Assembly: GCA_964030475.1 (NCBI GenBank)
Contig: CAXIPT010000039.1
Span: 117,511 to 181,510 of the forward strand
Direction: 5' to 3'
Length of the DNA stretch: 64,000 bases
From: Tethya wilhelma
Taxonomy: Eukaryota > Porifera > Demospongiae > Tethyida > Tethyidae
The notes beneath the pieces are model-generated. The model was given only the letters and a program-made list of their open reading frames with translations. It searched no databases and was not told where the DNA came from. The translations under genes were made by a program, and so were the position numbers. Below, one piece after another: positions 31,101 through 41,128 of the stretch. Each line of letters opens with the position of its first letter. The first letter of the stretch is position 1.

Positions 31101-31425
31101 TATGTAGTAAATGTAGTCTACTTCTGCATGTGTATAATACAAAATACCAAATCTGCTTTGATACAGTTGTATAATATTATTGTAAATGTATAGCTAAGAT
31201 ATTGCATGTATAGTTAATCATGATATTGATGTACATGTACCAACACTATTTGCCTCTGCAGAGACATCACTATTAGATGTGCAAAGATTAAACAATGTCC
31301 AAACTGAAGTGAAAGCATGTCAAGTCAAAGTAGAAAGCCTTACTCGAGAGTTTGAACAGATAAAGGCAGAGTTTCAAGCCTCTAACCGAGCAATGAATTT
31401 TTCTCTGAACTTGCTATCAAATGAT
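28150..31425 (+). CDS. Putative coiled-coil gene, short phase-1 exons
   Basis: Candidate exons: about 28170-28231 (DRYQEIQRNLLQAATDLEQ, donor GTAAGA), about 28428-28480 (ETHQLYTNQRPQNAG, donor GTAAAA), about 28537-28600 (ERAISGRSSAQTAMVQRPQQ, donor GTATGA), and 31261-31425 (TSLLDVQRLNNVQTEVKACQ then VKVESLTREFEQIKAEF). The later junctions share phase 1. The last exon is a clear heptad coiled coil and runs into transposon sequence at about 31420, so the 3' end is lost. I recognise no family. The first exon has an upstream stop, so its border is uncertain. Confidence 0.35.
29224..29990 (+). pseudogene. Cys/His-rich protein remnant of an uncharacterised animal transposon family
   Basis: Blocks: NCAICKDSIGTGDPSSTLTA, VVHQKCRCIYCNP, then RSSEEDLSFKTDCFFCERPA, a stop at 29601, and in another frame DLHAADAVYHQTCSVNFRTK followed by RPQNETRAEAFLEVARYLED. 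The spaced CxxC and YHxxC pairs look zinc-binding, and the order is familiar from large multicopy families in cnidarians and sponges. Stops and frame changes show decay. It lies in an intron-sized interval of the putative coiled-coil gene. Confidence 0.5.
30000..30480. other. Non-coding
   Basis: No supported exon. Possibly degenerate continuation of the Cys/His-rich element (SNLSSYNRLLEVLHHL-like reading around 30005-30060). Confidence 0.3.
30494..30561. mobile_element. 68-bp foldback element, TAGTC ends, 9-bp duplication
   Basis: TAGTCCGGGCACCAGACCCT with the complementary arm AAGGGTCTGGTGCCCAGACTA. Flanks GCTGATGCT (30485-30493) and GCTGATACT (30562-30570) differ by one base. A partial relative of the arm is at about 17046-17072. 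Confidence 0.75.
30570..30639. mobile_element. 70-bp foldback element, TAGCCTC ends, 9-bp duplication
   Basis: TAGCCTCATACCCAGGCTC to GCCTGGGTATGAGGCTA. Flanked by exact direct repeats AGCTGATAC (30561-30569 and 30640-30648). Its first 45 bases match the ends of the large RecQ/DUF6589 unit at 53017 and 63657, including the internal TTTGACCTTTCACTCA. Confidence 0.85.
30650..31245. other. Non-coding, AT-rich
   Basis: No exon or repeat that I can support. Likely intron of the putative coiled-coil gene. Confidence 0.4.
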
Positions 31426-32316
31426 GTTGAGATAATTGTTCTTTCTCGGCCAGACTCTTCTCTTTCTGTGCCAATCTACGCGTACAAGATTTTGCTGTCT
31501 TCTTTCTGCTCGTTGATTGGCTTCTTCCTTGCAACTCTTCGAGACCTCTTTTCTTCTCTTTACAGCAAGGTCAACGATTGAATCTTGTTGGCTCTCAGAT
31601 AAGCCACCTAGCCACTGCAAGGTTTTGTTCTTCACCTGTACCAGAGTTGAGCGAGAAACTTGATCTAAGTTTGGCAGGGCCGTTGTTAGATAATCATTTA
31701 ATCCCAACACTGACTCTCTAATGTCGTTACTGGGGAAAGAGCTTTCTTGACCGAGTCTTCTGGTTCCCAGTAAATGCCACACGGAAGTTGGCTAGCAGCA
31801 TAGTGACAAAGCTTTTGTAACATTGTTTCGGACCCTGACTTGAGAAGTGCTTTAACAGTGTCCTCCTCACTTTCTGGTATGTTGAACAAGCTATTCACGA
31901 CTGTAGCCATGCCTTTGTGCAGTCGGTGGTTGCACTTCTTGTCTACTCCATAGAGCCTCTGTTCAGAAATGAACACCGTGTGTTTTTTCTCTAATGCAAC
32001 AGTAGTGTCATCCTTCACTTCACTCAAGAATACTTGTAGCTCCAAGTAGTGAGTAGCCATGTCTAGCACTGACTTACCCAAGTCATTTGACTTGGCAAGC
32101 ATGACTAGGTCGGCGTAGCAGTGAGTCACATGGGTCGAGTAGTTTAGCAAACACATCCCTTTCCAGTTTGTTTCCAGTTTCATTTTTTCCTGTGTAGACA
32201 AGATATTGCTTTGCAGCATCCTTCAGGTGAATGATCTTAGCAGCATTTGAGGCTGTGACAAAATACCTGCTGCCAACTTGTCGGTCTAGTCTAACAGCCA
32301 TACATTCTCTATAATA
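31417..32316 (-). pseudogene. Uncharacterised transposon-type protein remnant
   Basis: Minus-strand blocks in changing frames: YFVTASNAAKIIHLKDAAKQ (about 32270-32210), CYADLVMLAKSNDLGKSVLD, HTVFISEQRLYGVDKKCNHR, HYAASQLPCGIYWEPEDSVK, then SVLGLNDYLTTALPNLDQVS and VKNKTLQWLGGLSESQQDSI ending in a basic helix. The basic tail (RRKEVSKSCKEEANQRAERR) resembles multicopy sponge and cnidarian element proteins. No catalytic motif is certain. The 5' end is cut by a Rep-A insertion at 32317. Confidence 0.4.
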
Positions 32317-33248
32317 CAAGTAAAAAAACATTGGGAATGTAATGAGACACAGGAATGGCTAAATCGTAAAAAGAGCGCAAACAAGATGGAATGGCTGTTG
32401 AGTGTGTGCAGAATTCTTCTGCATTTAACAATCTCCTTATTGAGTCTCTTATTTTGCCCATAGGAAGAATTCCTTACACACTCTTAACAGCCATTCCATC
32501 TTGTTTGCGTTCTTTTTACGATTTAGCCATTCCTGTGTCTCATTACATTTCCAATGTTTTTTGTACTTGTTTGTTCTCATTTTTCCATAATTCTACAAAT
32601 CACAATTGAGTTGGTGTGTGTAGCTAGCTACTAAGCTAGTAGTCTGGCAAGCCAGCTAGACTGTGGCCGGGCTACTCAGTATAAGTTGTGTACTGAGCCT
32701 GCTTGATACTGAAGTGTAACACACATCTCAGTCATTTGCATGATTTGGAGGCAGGAGTATAATCATGAGATTTACTTGCCTTTCTATATGTTATGATAAT
32801 CAAAGTCCTGATTCATTTCTTAAGAAGAGCAAGAGGATCCAGGTATCCAACTTGCATTTGAATTCCAAATAACGCACACTTTTGTGTGTGGAAAGGGTCG
32901 TCAATTCGAATTTTCTAGAAGCTAATGAATTATGCATGAGTGTAGAAATTAATGGCGGCCATATGGAGGAGGCGCTTTTCGCCTTGTATCTAGCTACTCA
33001 ATGAGAGGCGCTAAAAACCGATGGCAAAAGCGACTGTCCCAGAAGAAACCAAGCTCATTCGTTCAAGAATCAGCTTCTAAAAGTGAATAGTCTCTGAGAA
33101 AACTCTAGCCAAGATAGAAGAAGAAGATGAATAAGAAGAAGATGGAGAAATTTGGAGGTTTGGCATGTTTGTGTTTGTTACTTTAGCGATGGTTTTAGGC
33201 CATGTTTTTGGGCTCATTAGAAAGAGAAAGAGCTAAATAGTAGCTTAA
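32317..33248 (-). repeat. Rep-A element, reverse, cut by the N at 33249
   Basis: A then CAAGTAAAAAAACATTGGG, full foldback, body with (AGA)n near 33116, ending at GTAGCTTAA before the gap. The missing terminus appears at 34018-34075, so contig 33250-34016 seems to sit inside this repeat. Confidence 0.85.
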
Positions 33249-33253
33249 NGTAT

Positions 33254-33260
33254 AAAAGGG
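33254..33260 (+). promoter_or_regulatory. Possible TATA box
   Basis: GTATAAAAGGGCGTGGCC directly after the gap, about 175 bp upstream of the ATG at 33430. Confidence 0.4.
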
Positions 33261-33429
33261 CGTGGCCGAGGATCAAATTCGCGTCAGAAATTCAAAAATG
33301 GCGTCCATGCCATTTTCATGAACACTAAGCCTTAGCGCACAAAAATCAGCACCTCCCCACTGTATTTTAGCGTACAAAAGCACAAAACGTCACATAGACG
33401 TCACTATTAATCTTTTTTTTTCAAGTGAA

Positions 33430-33669
33430 ATGGCGTCTTCACGAAAGAAGCGAGTTCGCTTTACTCTCGATGTAAATTTCACTACTGATGCTGAAAAGAA
33501 TGCTTTCTGTGAGCAGCTGAGTGCTGTTAGGGACCAACTAACTCCTAGAGGCTCCGCAGCGCTCAACAATTACGAGCTTTTGCTCGCTCTGTTTGACCTT
33601 GCTAGCAACAGGCCACTACAGATACAGCAACAACAAACTCCATCCACTGGCTGTTTTTTGAAGAATGCA
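33430..33669 (+). CDS. First exon of an unrecognised, probably mobile, gene
   Basis: Reads MASSRKKRVRFTLDVNF, TTDAEKNAFCEQLSAVRDQL, TPRGSAALNNYELLLALFDL, ends near LKNAG at a GTTAGT donor. The basic start followed by a short helical domain is like the N-termini of multicopy animal genes of unknown function. No downstream exon is visible in this contig. The TATA box and compact first exon suggest a complete 5' end. Confidence 0.5.
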
Positions 33670-33820
33670 GGTTAGTTTGACTCTTCAATATATGAAAATA
33701 TTATATTAGAAACTGTACTGAAATACAGGTTGATGGCAGAAGTAAACTAGTATCCTAATTAGCATATTCATAACTAGTATATGAATATATGGATTATATA
33801 TGTAATATATGGATTGTACG

Positions 33821-33873
33821 AAGCACAAGCAAGAGACTGGGGCCCTACGGGCCCCAGTCTCTTGCTGGTGCTT
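33821..33873. repeat. Near-perfect 53-bp hairpin
   Basis: AAGCACAAGCAAGAGACTGG and GGCCC are followed by TAC and then the complementary arm. One mismatch. It resembles the tiny foldbacks elsewhere but has no clear 9-bp duplication. Confidence 0.7.
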
Positions 33874-33892
33874 AGGCTAGTCTACTAGGCTA

Positions 33893-33958
33893 GGCTGAGG
33901 CCGTGGCTAGGGCTAGGGGTAGCGCTAGGGCTGGGGCAAGGGATAGGGTTCTATAGTG
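33893..33958 (+). repeat. Degenerate GGGCTA-type hexamer tract
   Basis: GGCTAGGGCTAGGGGTAGCG and GGGATAGGGTT, a degenerate hexamer run resembling telomere-like (TTAGGG-type) sequence but too imperfect to call telomeric. Confidence 0.4.
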
Positions 33959-34017
33959 CAATATATTATTATTATTAGAGATTGCATTAAAGTATAAGGC
34001 TAAAAAGGGAAAGCTGN

Positions 34018-34075
34018 ATTGCGCTAATGGGCCATCCGTGCCATTCCTTTGTACCCAGTACTACCGTACTGGGAA
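34018..34075 (-). repeat. Rep-A terminal piece
   Basis: Begins ATTGCGCTAATGGGCC and ends ACTGGGAA then T. It complements the truncated copy ending at 33248. Confidence 0.8.
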
Positions 34076-34326
34076 TTACATTTCTAATGTTTATTTAACT
34101 TGTGCAAACATAGGAACGGCCATGCAAATTGTAAAAAAGTGAGCAAACAAGATAGGAATGGTTTTTGGATTGAGCGAGTTCACTGTGCCACCTTATCTTC
34201 ATATGCCTAATGAGCTCAGGAATGAACTCACTCAATCCAGCAACCATTCCTATCTTGTTTGCTCACTTTTTTACGATTTGGCCATTCCTATGTTTTCATT
34301 ACATTTATCATGTTTTTTGTACTTGT
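34076..34326. repeat. Solo foldback module, partly damaged
   Basis: Arms GTGAGCAAACAAGATAGGAA and its inverse around a short loop, ending TGTACTTG followed by T, the same module as at 11738-11992. The first arm is slightly rearranged. Confidence 0.7.
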
Positions 34327-34982
34327 AAAAAAAATTGTGACGTGTCAAGTGAAAACCTGACGTTTGGGAAATGATTGTTTTTCGAGTAAAATGCGGTTTT
34401 AGTTTAATTCACGTTTTTACCCGAAATATTTTTTACTGCACGGATGGGTTGCGCTACATTTCAGCATGCTCCACGCAGGGGTGGAGCTGCTTCAGTTGCA
34501 GAGATATAGACGGTAATACCAGCCTAGCTAGTTCTTTTCTATTTAGTTGCTAACACGGAAAACAGTTGCTATGCTGTGCAAGGAATATTAATGAGATAGG
34601 CAGCTGCTGTTAAAAATGAATTATTGTTCAGTATAATTTCTGCTTTATACACTTTTGTTCACAGAATTTTGTTACAACACATGCACAGAGAGATCAGCTA
34701 AAGCTTCTGATATGTTTGCCTAATTCTAGCGCCAACATAGAGCAGCTTCTGCTCATGGGTGTTGCCTCACCCTGTACATCACCACATACAGGTTATTCTG
34801 AGGCTTATCTTAGTTCCTAGAACTTATTATACCTAGAATCTACCACTTTACCATAATTAAGTGAAATCATTTCACAATATACATATAGATGAGAAGGTAT
34901 ACAATCTCAATAGTAATTAATAAAATAAATGATGCAACTTTGTGTTATGATTGTATTTTTGTTCCTGTACATACTATTTTTA
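34327..34982. other. Non-coding
   Basis: Resembles 11230-11460 (GAGCTGCTTCAGTTGCAGAG versus GGGCTGCTTCTATTGCTGAG), so it is part of a diverged dispersed repeat. No gene is supported. Confidence 0.4.
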
Positions 34983-35952
34983 TTCCCAGTACGGTAGTAC
35001 TGGGTACATAGGAATGGCACGGATTGCCCATTAGTGTATTACAAATATTCACACGAATAACTCTGCAAAAACTAAGCGCTTGGCACTAAAAGGCTTATAA
35101 AGCTACTATTTAGCTTATTTTCTTTCTAACAAGCCTAAAACATCGCCTAAAACCATCGCTAAGGTACTAAACTAAAATATGCGAAACCTTCAATTTTCTC
35201 CTTCTTCTTCTTCTATGTTATTTCAGCGTATCTCGAAGACTGTTCACTTTCAGAAGCGGATTCTTGGTACCATTGTCTGCACGTGCTTTTCGAGTCTCCC
35301 ATTTGATGGCTAGATACAAGGCGAAAAGCGCTTCTCTGTATGGCAGCCATTCATTTCTACATCATGCATAAATTCATAAGCTAGTTAAAAAGTCAAATTG
35401 ACGACCCTTTTCCAGGTAGACAAGTGTGCGTTATTTGGAATCCGAATATTTGCTGCCTGCCTGCTTTGCATGAAAATTTCTGGTTATTCTGGACTCTCTG
35501 TAACCTTTCAGTCTTCAATATTTAGGAGGTGAATAGACTACTGTGTCTTGTAGTATTCATTATAAGATGAGCAAAGCAATTAAATTTTGGTAGATACAGC
35601 TCAGCCTCCTGAGATCACTTCAGTACTCATAGCCTGAGCATAGATTTAGTCCATGCTGATAGTGTACAAGTATTTACCATATACACACAAACTCAAATGT
35701 GATTCGTAGAATTATGAAAAAATAAGAACAAACAAGTAAAAAAACATTCGAAATGTAATGAATGGCCAAATCGTAAAAAGAAAGCAAACAAGATGGAATG
35801 GCTGGCAGAGTGTGTAAAGAATTATTCCTATGGGCAACATGAGAGACTCAACATGGAAAGACACTCAGACAGCCATTTCATCTTGTTTGCTTTCTTTTTA
35901 CGATTTGGCCATTCCTATGTCTCATTACATTTCCAATGTTTTTTTTTACTTG
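34983..35952 (+). repeat. Rep-A element, complete
   Basis: From TTCCCAGTACGG (A before) to TTTTTACTTG (T after), full body and foldback. Confidence 0.9.
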
Positions 35953-36182
35953 TAATATTAATACAATAGCAATTCTTTTACTTGCTACTCTGTTCAGGAC
36001 CATCTGCTGGCATGGCGTATGTATGTTTTATTGCTTTAGTGTGCATACTGTACATGTACCACAGAAAAGTTACTTATGCATGCTTCACTTACCAAAAGCC
36101 ACTTCCCATTGCCTACATTCAATTTCTGTAGGTACATAACTGTCAGTGTGTGTATGTTTGTGTGTAGAGAGAGAGAGAGACA

Positions 36183-38831
36183 TTCGTAGCTGAGTCCTCA
36201 CTAGCACTAGCCCACTATGTCAGTGGGTATGTGACCAAAACTGAGAGAAGTAACATCCAGGACATCTGGCAAGAGGTGAGTGAGGACAAGAGTATCTTGT
36301 GGTCCTTTGGTATCCATTCTCTGCGTACCAGGGAGTGTGGGTTGTACGAAGCTGGTGATCTACTGCTTGGTAATCAACTGACAGTGGGTTGATGATCTCA
36401 TGCCACACAAGAGGAGCCATCGACTCAAGAACCACAAAGACCTACAAGATCTTGCCAACAGACAGTGACGAGATCTTTGAGGGTAACATGCTGGATGACT
36501 TTTATCCAGATAGACCCGACTCACTGGAGAATGTATGCCTGTACGACTTTGTGTCAAAATATGACTACAATGGCAAGGATGAGCTCGAGAATGGGAAGAG
36601 GAAGTACAAGACGCTCAACAAGCCTCGACTTCCAAGATCTTCAATCCCGAGAAAGAAGAACAAAGGGAGGCCTACTACTATTCTCTCTTGCTTCTGTTTG
36701 TTCCTTTCAGGGATGAGAGTGAGCTCATGGAAGATGATGAAACAGCTGAGGAGGCCTTCAACAGGTTGGTCTCTGATGACAGCAGGGCTCACCACGAAAA
36801 GCTTCACAGGGCTCTTCAAGCACAGGCTAAGATCCAAGAGATCAATGAAGCCAGACGTGCCAAGGAGAAAGACAATGGAAAAGATGATGAGCCTGAGAAC
36901 AAGGAGGACGATGAGGAACCTCAACTGATGGGTGAGGCCAAGTCTCAGCAATGAATGACCTCATCGACTTGAAAACCAACGATGACTCTGATGGAATGAT
37001 TCTTGCAACATGCTGAATGTTGATCAGAGACAGATCTACGAGAATGTGAAGAGTCACCTCCTACACCAGAAACAACACGAAGCAGGAGGTTGCAACTGTG
37101 ATCTCAAACCACTTCGAATGTTCATCAGTGGTGTAGGAGGTACCGTAAGTCGTTTCTAATTGAGACGATCAAAGCTTTAGTGAATGACCTATGGCCGTCC
37201 AAAGACATCACGTGTGCCATCACAGCTCCAACTGGCTTAGCTGCTTTCAATGTGGGTAGTGTAACCATTCACCGACTCTTTCAGCTGCCTGTTGAACACA
37301 ACGCAAGACAGCTGGCTACTGGTCACTGCCAAAGTCATCTGTCAATGTAATGAGAGCGACACTATGTAGCGTCAAGTTGTTTGTGATTGACGAAGTGTCA
37401 ATGGTTTCCAGCCTCATCCTGGCCAACATTCACCTCAGATTCGAGGAGCTCTTTGGGGGGAGTGAGTGGTTTGGTTCCATAAACATGCTGTTTGTTGGAG
37501 ACATCCTCCAGTTACAGCCTGTCAATGGTAAACCAGTGTTCAGCAACATCTCCCACTCAACCCTAGTCTACAAGCTTGGGTGTGTAGCTTCCGTCAACAT
37601 TTGGAACGAGTGTGTGCACTATGATGACCTCACAATCAACAAGCATCAGAAGGGTGACAGAGAGTATTCATTGATGCTAGACAGTGTCAGACGTGGCTGC
37701 CCAACTGACGAGTGTCTTGCTGCACTTGAACAGCGCGTCATACAGGTGCCTGTATCGGACAAGCTTCAGCAGTCTGGCCAGACACCTGTATGTCTGTTTC
37801 CAACTAGAATGGCATGTGATGCAAAGAAATGCTCGGCATGCTAGACACCACTGTACATGAGCTAAAGTGCATAGATGTGGTAGATCAAACTGAGAGTACA
37901 CGCAAGTGGGACAAAAAAGCCATTGAACAGTTCGAAAAACTAAACTCTGATTCCAACAAAACGGCAGGTCTAGAGTATGTTGTGAAAATAGCAGTTGGTG
38001 CACGTGTTATGCTTTGTCGTAACATAGACACCAACTGTGGTCTGGTAAATGGTGCTCTGGGAACTGTTCTCAAGGTTACACGATTTTTGTACAGTTTGAT
38101 CATGTTACGGGGTGGAAAGAGTTAAGAATAGGTTCATGGTTATGAAAAACCTGTATGTGTACAGAGAACAGTTTCCACTCATTCTTGCCTATGCAGTCAC
38201 CATTCAGAAGTGCTAGGGGCTATCTCTGGACAGTGCCATTGTTGACCTTTCAGACAGAGTGTTCAGTTCAGGCATGGCCTATGTTGCTCTGTCCAGGGTT
38301 TGTTCGCTATCCGGCTTGCACTTGATAGCTTTCAACCCAAGTTCAATAATGGTATCTAACCAATGTTTGAAAGAGGTGAACAGACTGAGAGCTACATTTA
38401 GAAAAGATCTCCCACTGTACACTATTCCTCGTACAAGTGAGAGTTCTAAACAGGTACTGTTCAAGGTGAACAATGTAACACTAAACAGAAAGTCTCTTCT
38501 AACAGGAAAAAAGCCAAGTTTAGAACGAGCCCCAGCCAAGAGGGTGCCCAGCAAAAAAAAAGCTGTAGATGTGTGTGAGGATGAGAAGCCTGCTGATAGT
38601 AGTACAAGTGCTACACAGGTATCTAACCAAATGGCTAAAACAGCAGCTAAAAGACCCATCCCCTCTAATGAAGAGGAGAGTCCTTTAATGAAGCCTACAT
38701 TGAGTAGTGACCAGGTAGCCACAGTGGACAGTAGCACTCAGTCTCAAAAGAAGCCTGTCCAGTGTGATGATGCTCAACAGAAGCCTGACTGTAAAGTAAC
38801 AACCTCACTGTTTTCTGATTTTTCCTCCTGA
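36183..38831 (+). pseudogene. Helitron helicase part (PIF1-like), frameshifted
   Basis: Begins VAESSLALAHYVSGYVTKTE right after a (GA)n tract, the end of the Rep region, then IQDIWQEVSEDKSILWSFG. An acidic and basic linker follows (36390-36950). The helicase starts near 37110: MFISGVGGT, then after a 2-nt loss KSFLIETIKALVNDLWPSKD, so Walker A (GGTGKS) is broken. DEVSMV (Walker B, about 37390) and GDILQLQPVNGKPVF follow, then YAVTIQKC, a TAG at 38214-38216, and GLSLDSAIVDLSDRVFSSGM, YVALSRVCSLSGLHL. The tail is Lys/Ser-rich. PIF1-type helicase after a Rep region defines Helitrons. This half lies opposite in strand to its Rep half at 41-44 kb. Confidence 0.85.
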
Positions 38832-38834
38832 TTC

Positions 38835-40188
38835 TTACTCTCATCTTTGTTCACCTTATCACTGTTGTCAGTACATCATGCTTGTACGAACTCTCAAGGC
38901 TATGGCGTTCTGACAAAGAAGCCTTTTATGGTTGGTTTGATGAGCATAGTGATAGCATTGATGCTTTTGTAACAAGGTTTACACACTTTAACAGCCATTC
39001 CACTTGTTTGCTTTCTTTTTTATGATTTGGCCATTCCTGTGTCTCATTACATTTTTAATGTTTTTATTCTTGTTTGCTCTCATTTTTTCATAATTCTAAT
39101 CAGTGAGTTTGTACTGTGTGTATCACTGAGTGTGTGTGTCCGACTGAATGTGTGACATTGACATGTCCTGCTAGCTTACTGAATTTGCAGGACACTGCAG
39201 GTGGAACAGTGGCATCACAAAACTCTGTTGCCTTCAGTGCTAAGTTGCTTATTCAATAGTAGCAAGATAGTTATTGAAGAAAGGTAGAGTTCCAGGTAAG
39301 CTGTGGATTCCAAATAACCCACACTTGCCTATGTGGAAAGGGTTGTCAAGTTGAATGCCCAAGTATTCATGAATAATGAATGAGTTTAAAAATTAATGGC
39401 GGCCATACGGAGAAGGTGCTTTCTGTCTTGTATCTAGTGACTGGACGAGAGAAATGAAAAACCGATGCCAAAAGCAACTGAAGACAAAGATACCAAGTTT
39501 ATTTGTTCAAGAATCAGCTTCTGAAAGCGAGCGGTCTCTGAGAAAAGCCTTGCCAACATAGAAGAAGAAGAAGATGGAGAAAATTGGAGGTTTGTCATAG
39601 TTTAGTTTAGTACTTTAACGATGGCTTTAGGCCATGTTTTTAGGCTTGTTAGAAAGAGAATGAGCTAAATAACAGCTTGAGAAGCTTTTAGTGCCAAGCG
39701 CTCAGTTTTTGCAGAGTAATTCGCGTGAATATTTGTATTGCGCTAATAGGGCATCCGTGCCATTCCTGTGCACCCAGTACTACCGTACTGGAAATAACTA
39801 TGATGTTGCTCAGCAGTATAACAGGATCATGAGGAAGGCTGTGAGACGAAAGGCATGGGGTGAGGACTACCACATCCAGGCCATGTCACTGATCCCCATC
39901 TTCAGCTATACTAACTGGAGAGATGCTTATATGAGACTGTTGACTGACAGGAACTTGACATTGTCTGAGTTGGCATGTAGTTTCAGTTCAAGACTTCCAG
40001 GTTGTCATTTTCATGTAATGTATGGTACACCAGAGCACATCTCTGTCCTACAAAATTCAGGAGTAAGAGGATTGGCTGAACCTCCTATTTGTATCCAGTT
40101 ACTGTATGATCATTTCACTGCATTGATGTACCATAATAACTTGGCCAACATTGAGCATCTACCTGTGCCATTTACTGCTACAGTGTAA
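38835..40188 (+). pseudogene. OTU-like domain fragment following the Helitron helicase, split by Rep-A
   Basis: First block (38860-38980): SCLYELSRLWRSDKEAFYGW then DEHSDSIDAFVTR. Second block (39796-40188): DVAQQYNRIMRKAVRRKAWG, EDYHIQAMSLIPIF, PEHISVLQNSGVRGLAEPPI, ICIQLLYDHFTALMYHN. The first Cys (SCLYEL) and the His in DHFTAL sit where OTU cysteine proteases have their catalytic pair, and Helitrons of animals often carry an OTU domain. The match is by motif only. A reverse Rep-A copy lies between the blocks. Confidence 0.4.
38980..39794 (-). repeat. Rep-A element, reverse, foldback truncated
   Basis: Starts inside the foldback (ACAGCCATTCCACTTGTTTG) and runs to GTACTGGAAA. Contains (AGA)n near 39560. 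It separates the two OTU-like blocks. Confidence 0.8.
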
Positions 40189-40606
40189 TCTGTTTGTGTT
40201 TCACATGTGGTCATGTTCATGTGGTTGTGTGGTATGTCTACAACATTAGCAATGTTACACATCATGTCAGTGTCCATAGATGTTGTTACCCTTCACACTG
40301 CTAGCGCTGTCCATTAGTGTCACTGTGCTGTCTCTTTGTTGGACTAAAACTGTATCAATCATATGTGCTCAAATGCCAAAGATACATGTCCAAAAACAAC
40401 AAAAAAAGAGAACACAAACACTACTATATATGTACTATACGCATGTGTTGGTACAAAACTCATTATGTGACCTGTTGTGTTAAGAGAATTGCTAACAAAA
40501 ATTTTTTGGGATGCGATATATCACTCTGGGGTCCTTGTCCCACATCCTGGGATCAACAGTTCAACATAGATTCCATTTGTTGAACTGTTGATGCAGACTG
40601 GAGTGA

Positions 40607-40644
<38 letters not shown>

Positions 40645-41096
40645 AAACATCTTCATTGGTAATTCGTACATACATACACATGTACAAAAATAACCACTGA
40701 GGGGAGGAGGAAAAAAAAAATAGGGTCCTACGGTCAAAATGTCTTACAAAAATATTGCACCAATCACCTAACTCCTACCACAAATGCTAGTATTATAATG
40801 CTAAACATAAAGGACATATGATAAAATACAATAAAACATAATGGTAAAATACAATAATTAACAGTGAATAACAATAACTAGCCTAAGTACATAACTTACT
40901 GCATACTTTAGTTAGGTTTTAACATTACGACAGCACCAAATTTGATGAGAGCCACAAATTGCCAGCTTTGATAGTTTAAGAAGCATTTTCCTCTGTTGTG
41001 GCTTTCCAATATTCAGAAGTGTAAATAGTTTGCTGAATCCACGAAGGTGTAGAAGACCACGTGACCCAACCTCTAAAGTAATTAATTCAGCCTCAT
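40189..41096. other. Non-coding with TC microsatellite
   Basis: (TC)n at 40609-40641. The rest is AT-rich with AATACAATA-type repetition near 40820-40860. No gene is supported. Probably the 3' untranslated end of the Helitron and flank, carried in the inverted block. Confidence 0.45.
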
Positions 41097-41103
41097 ATCC
41101 CCT

Positions 41104-41128
41104 ACTCTCTCTCTCTCTCTCTCTCTCG
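41104..41128. repeat. (CT)n tract at Helitron break
   Basis: CTCTCT run directly adjacent to the last Rep codons. Its complement, (GA)n at 36167-36182, sits at the start of the helicase half. Confidence 0.8.

Noticed and set aside
40609..40641. (TC)n as the inversion breakpoint
   Set aside because: The tract at 41104-41128 directly touches the Rep coding end, so it is the better candidate; this one remains possible only if a second event occurred.
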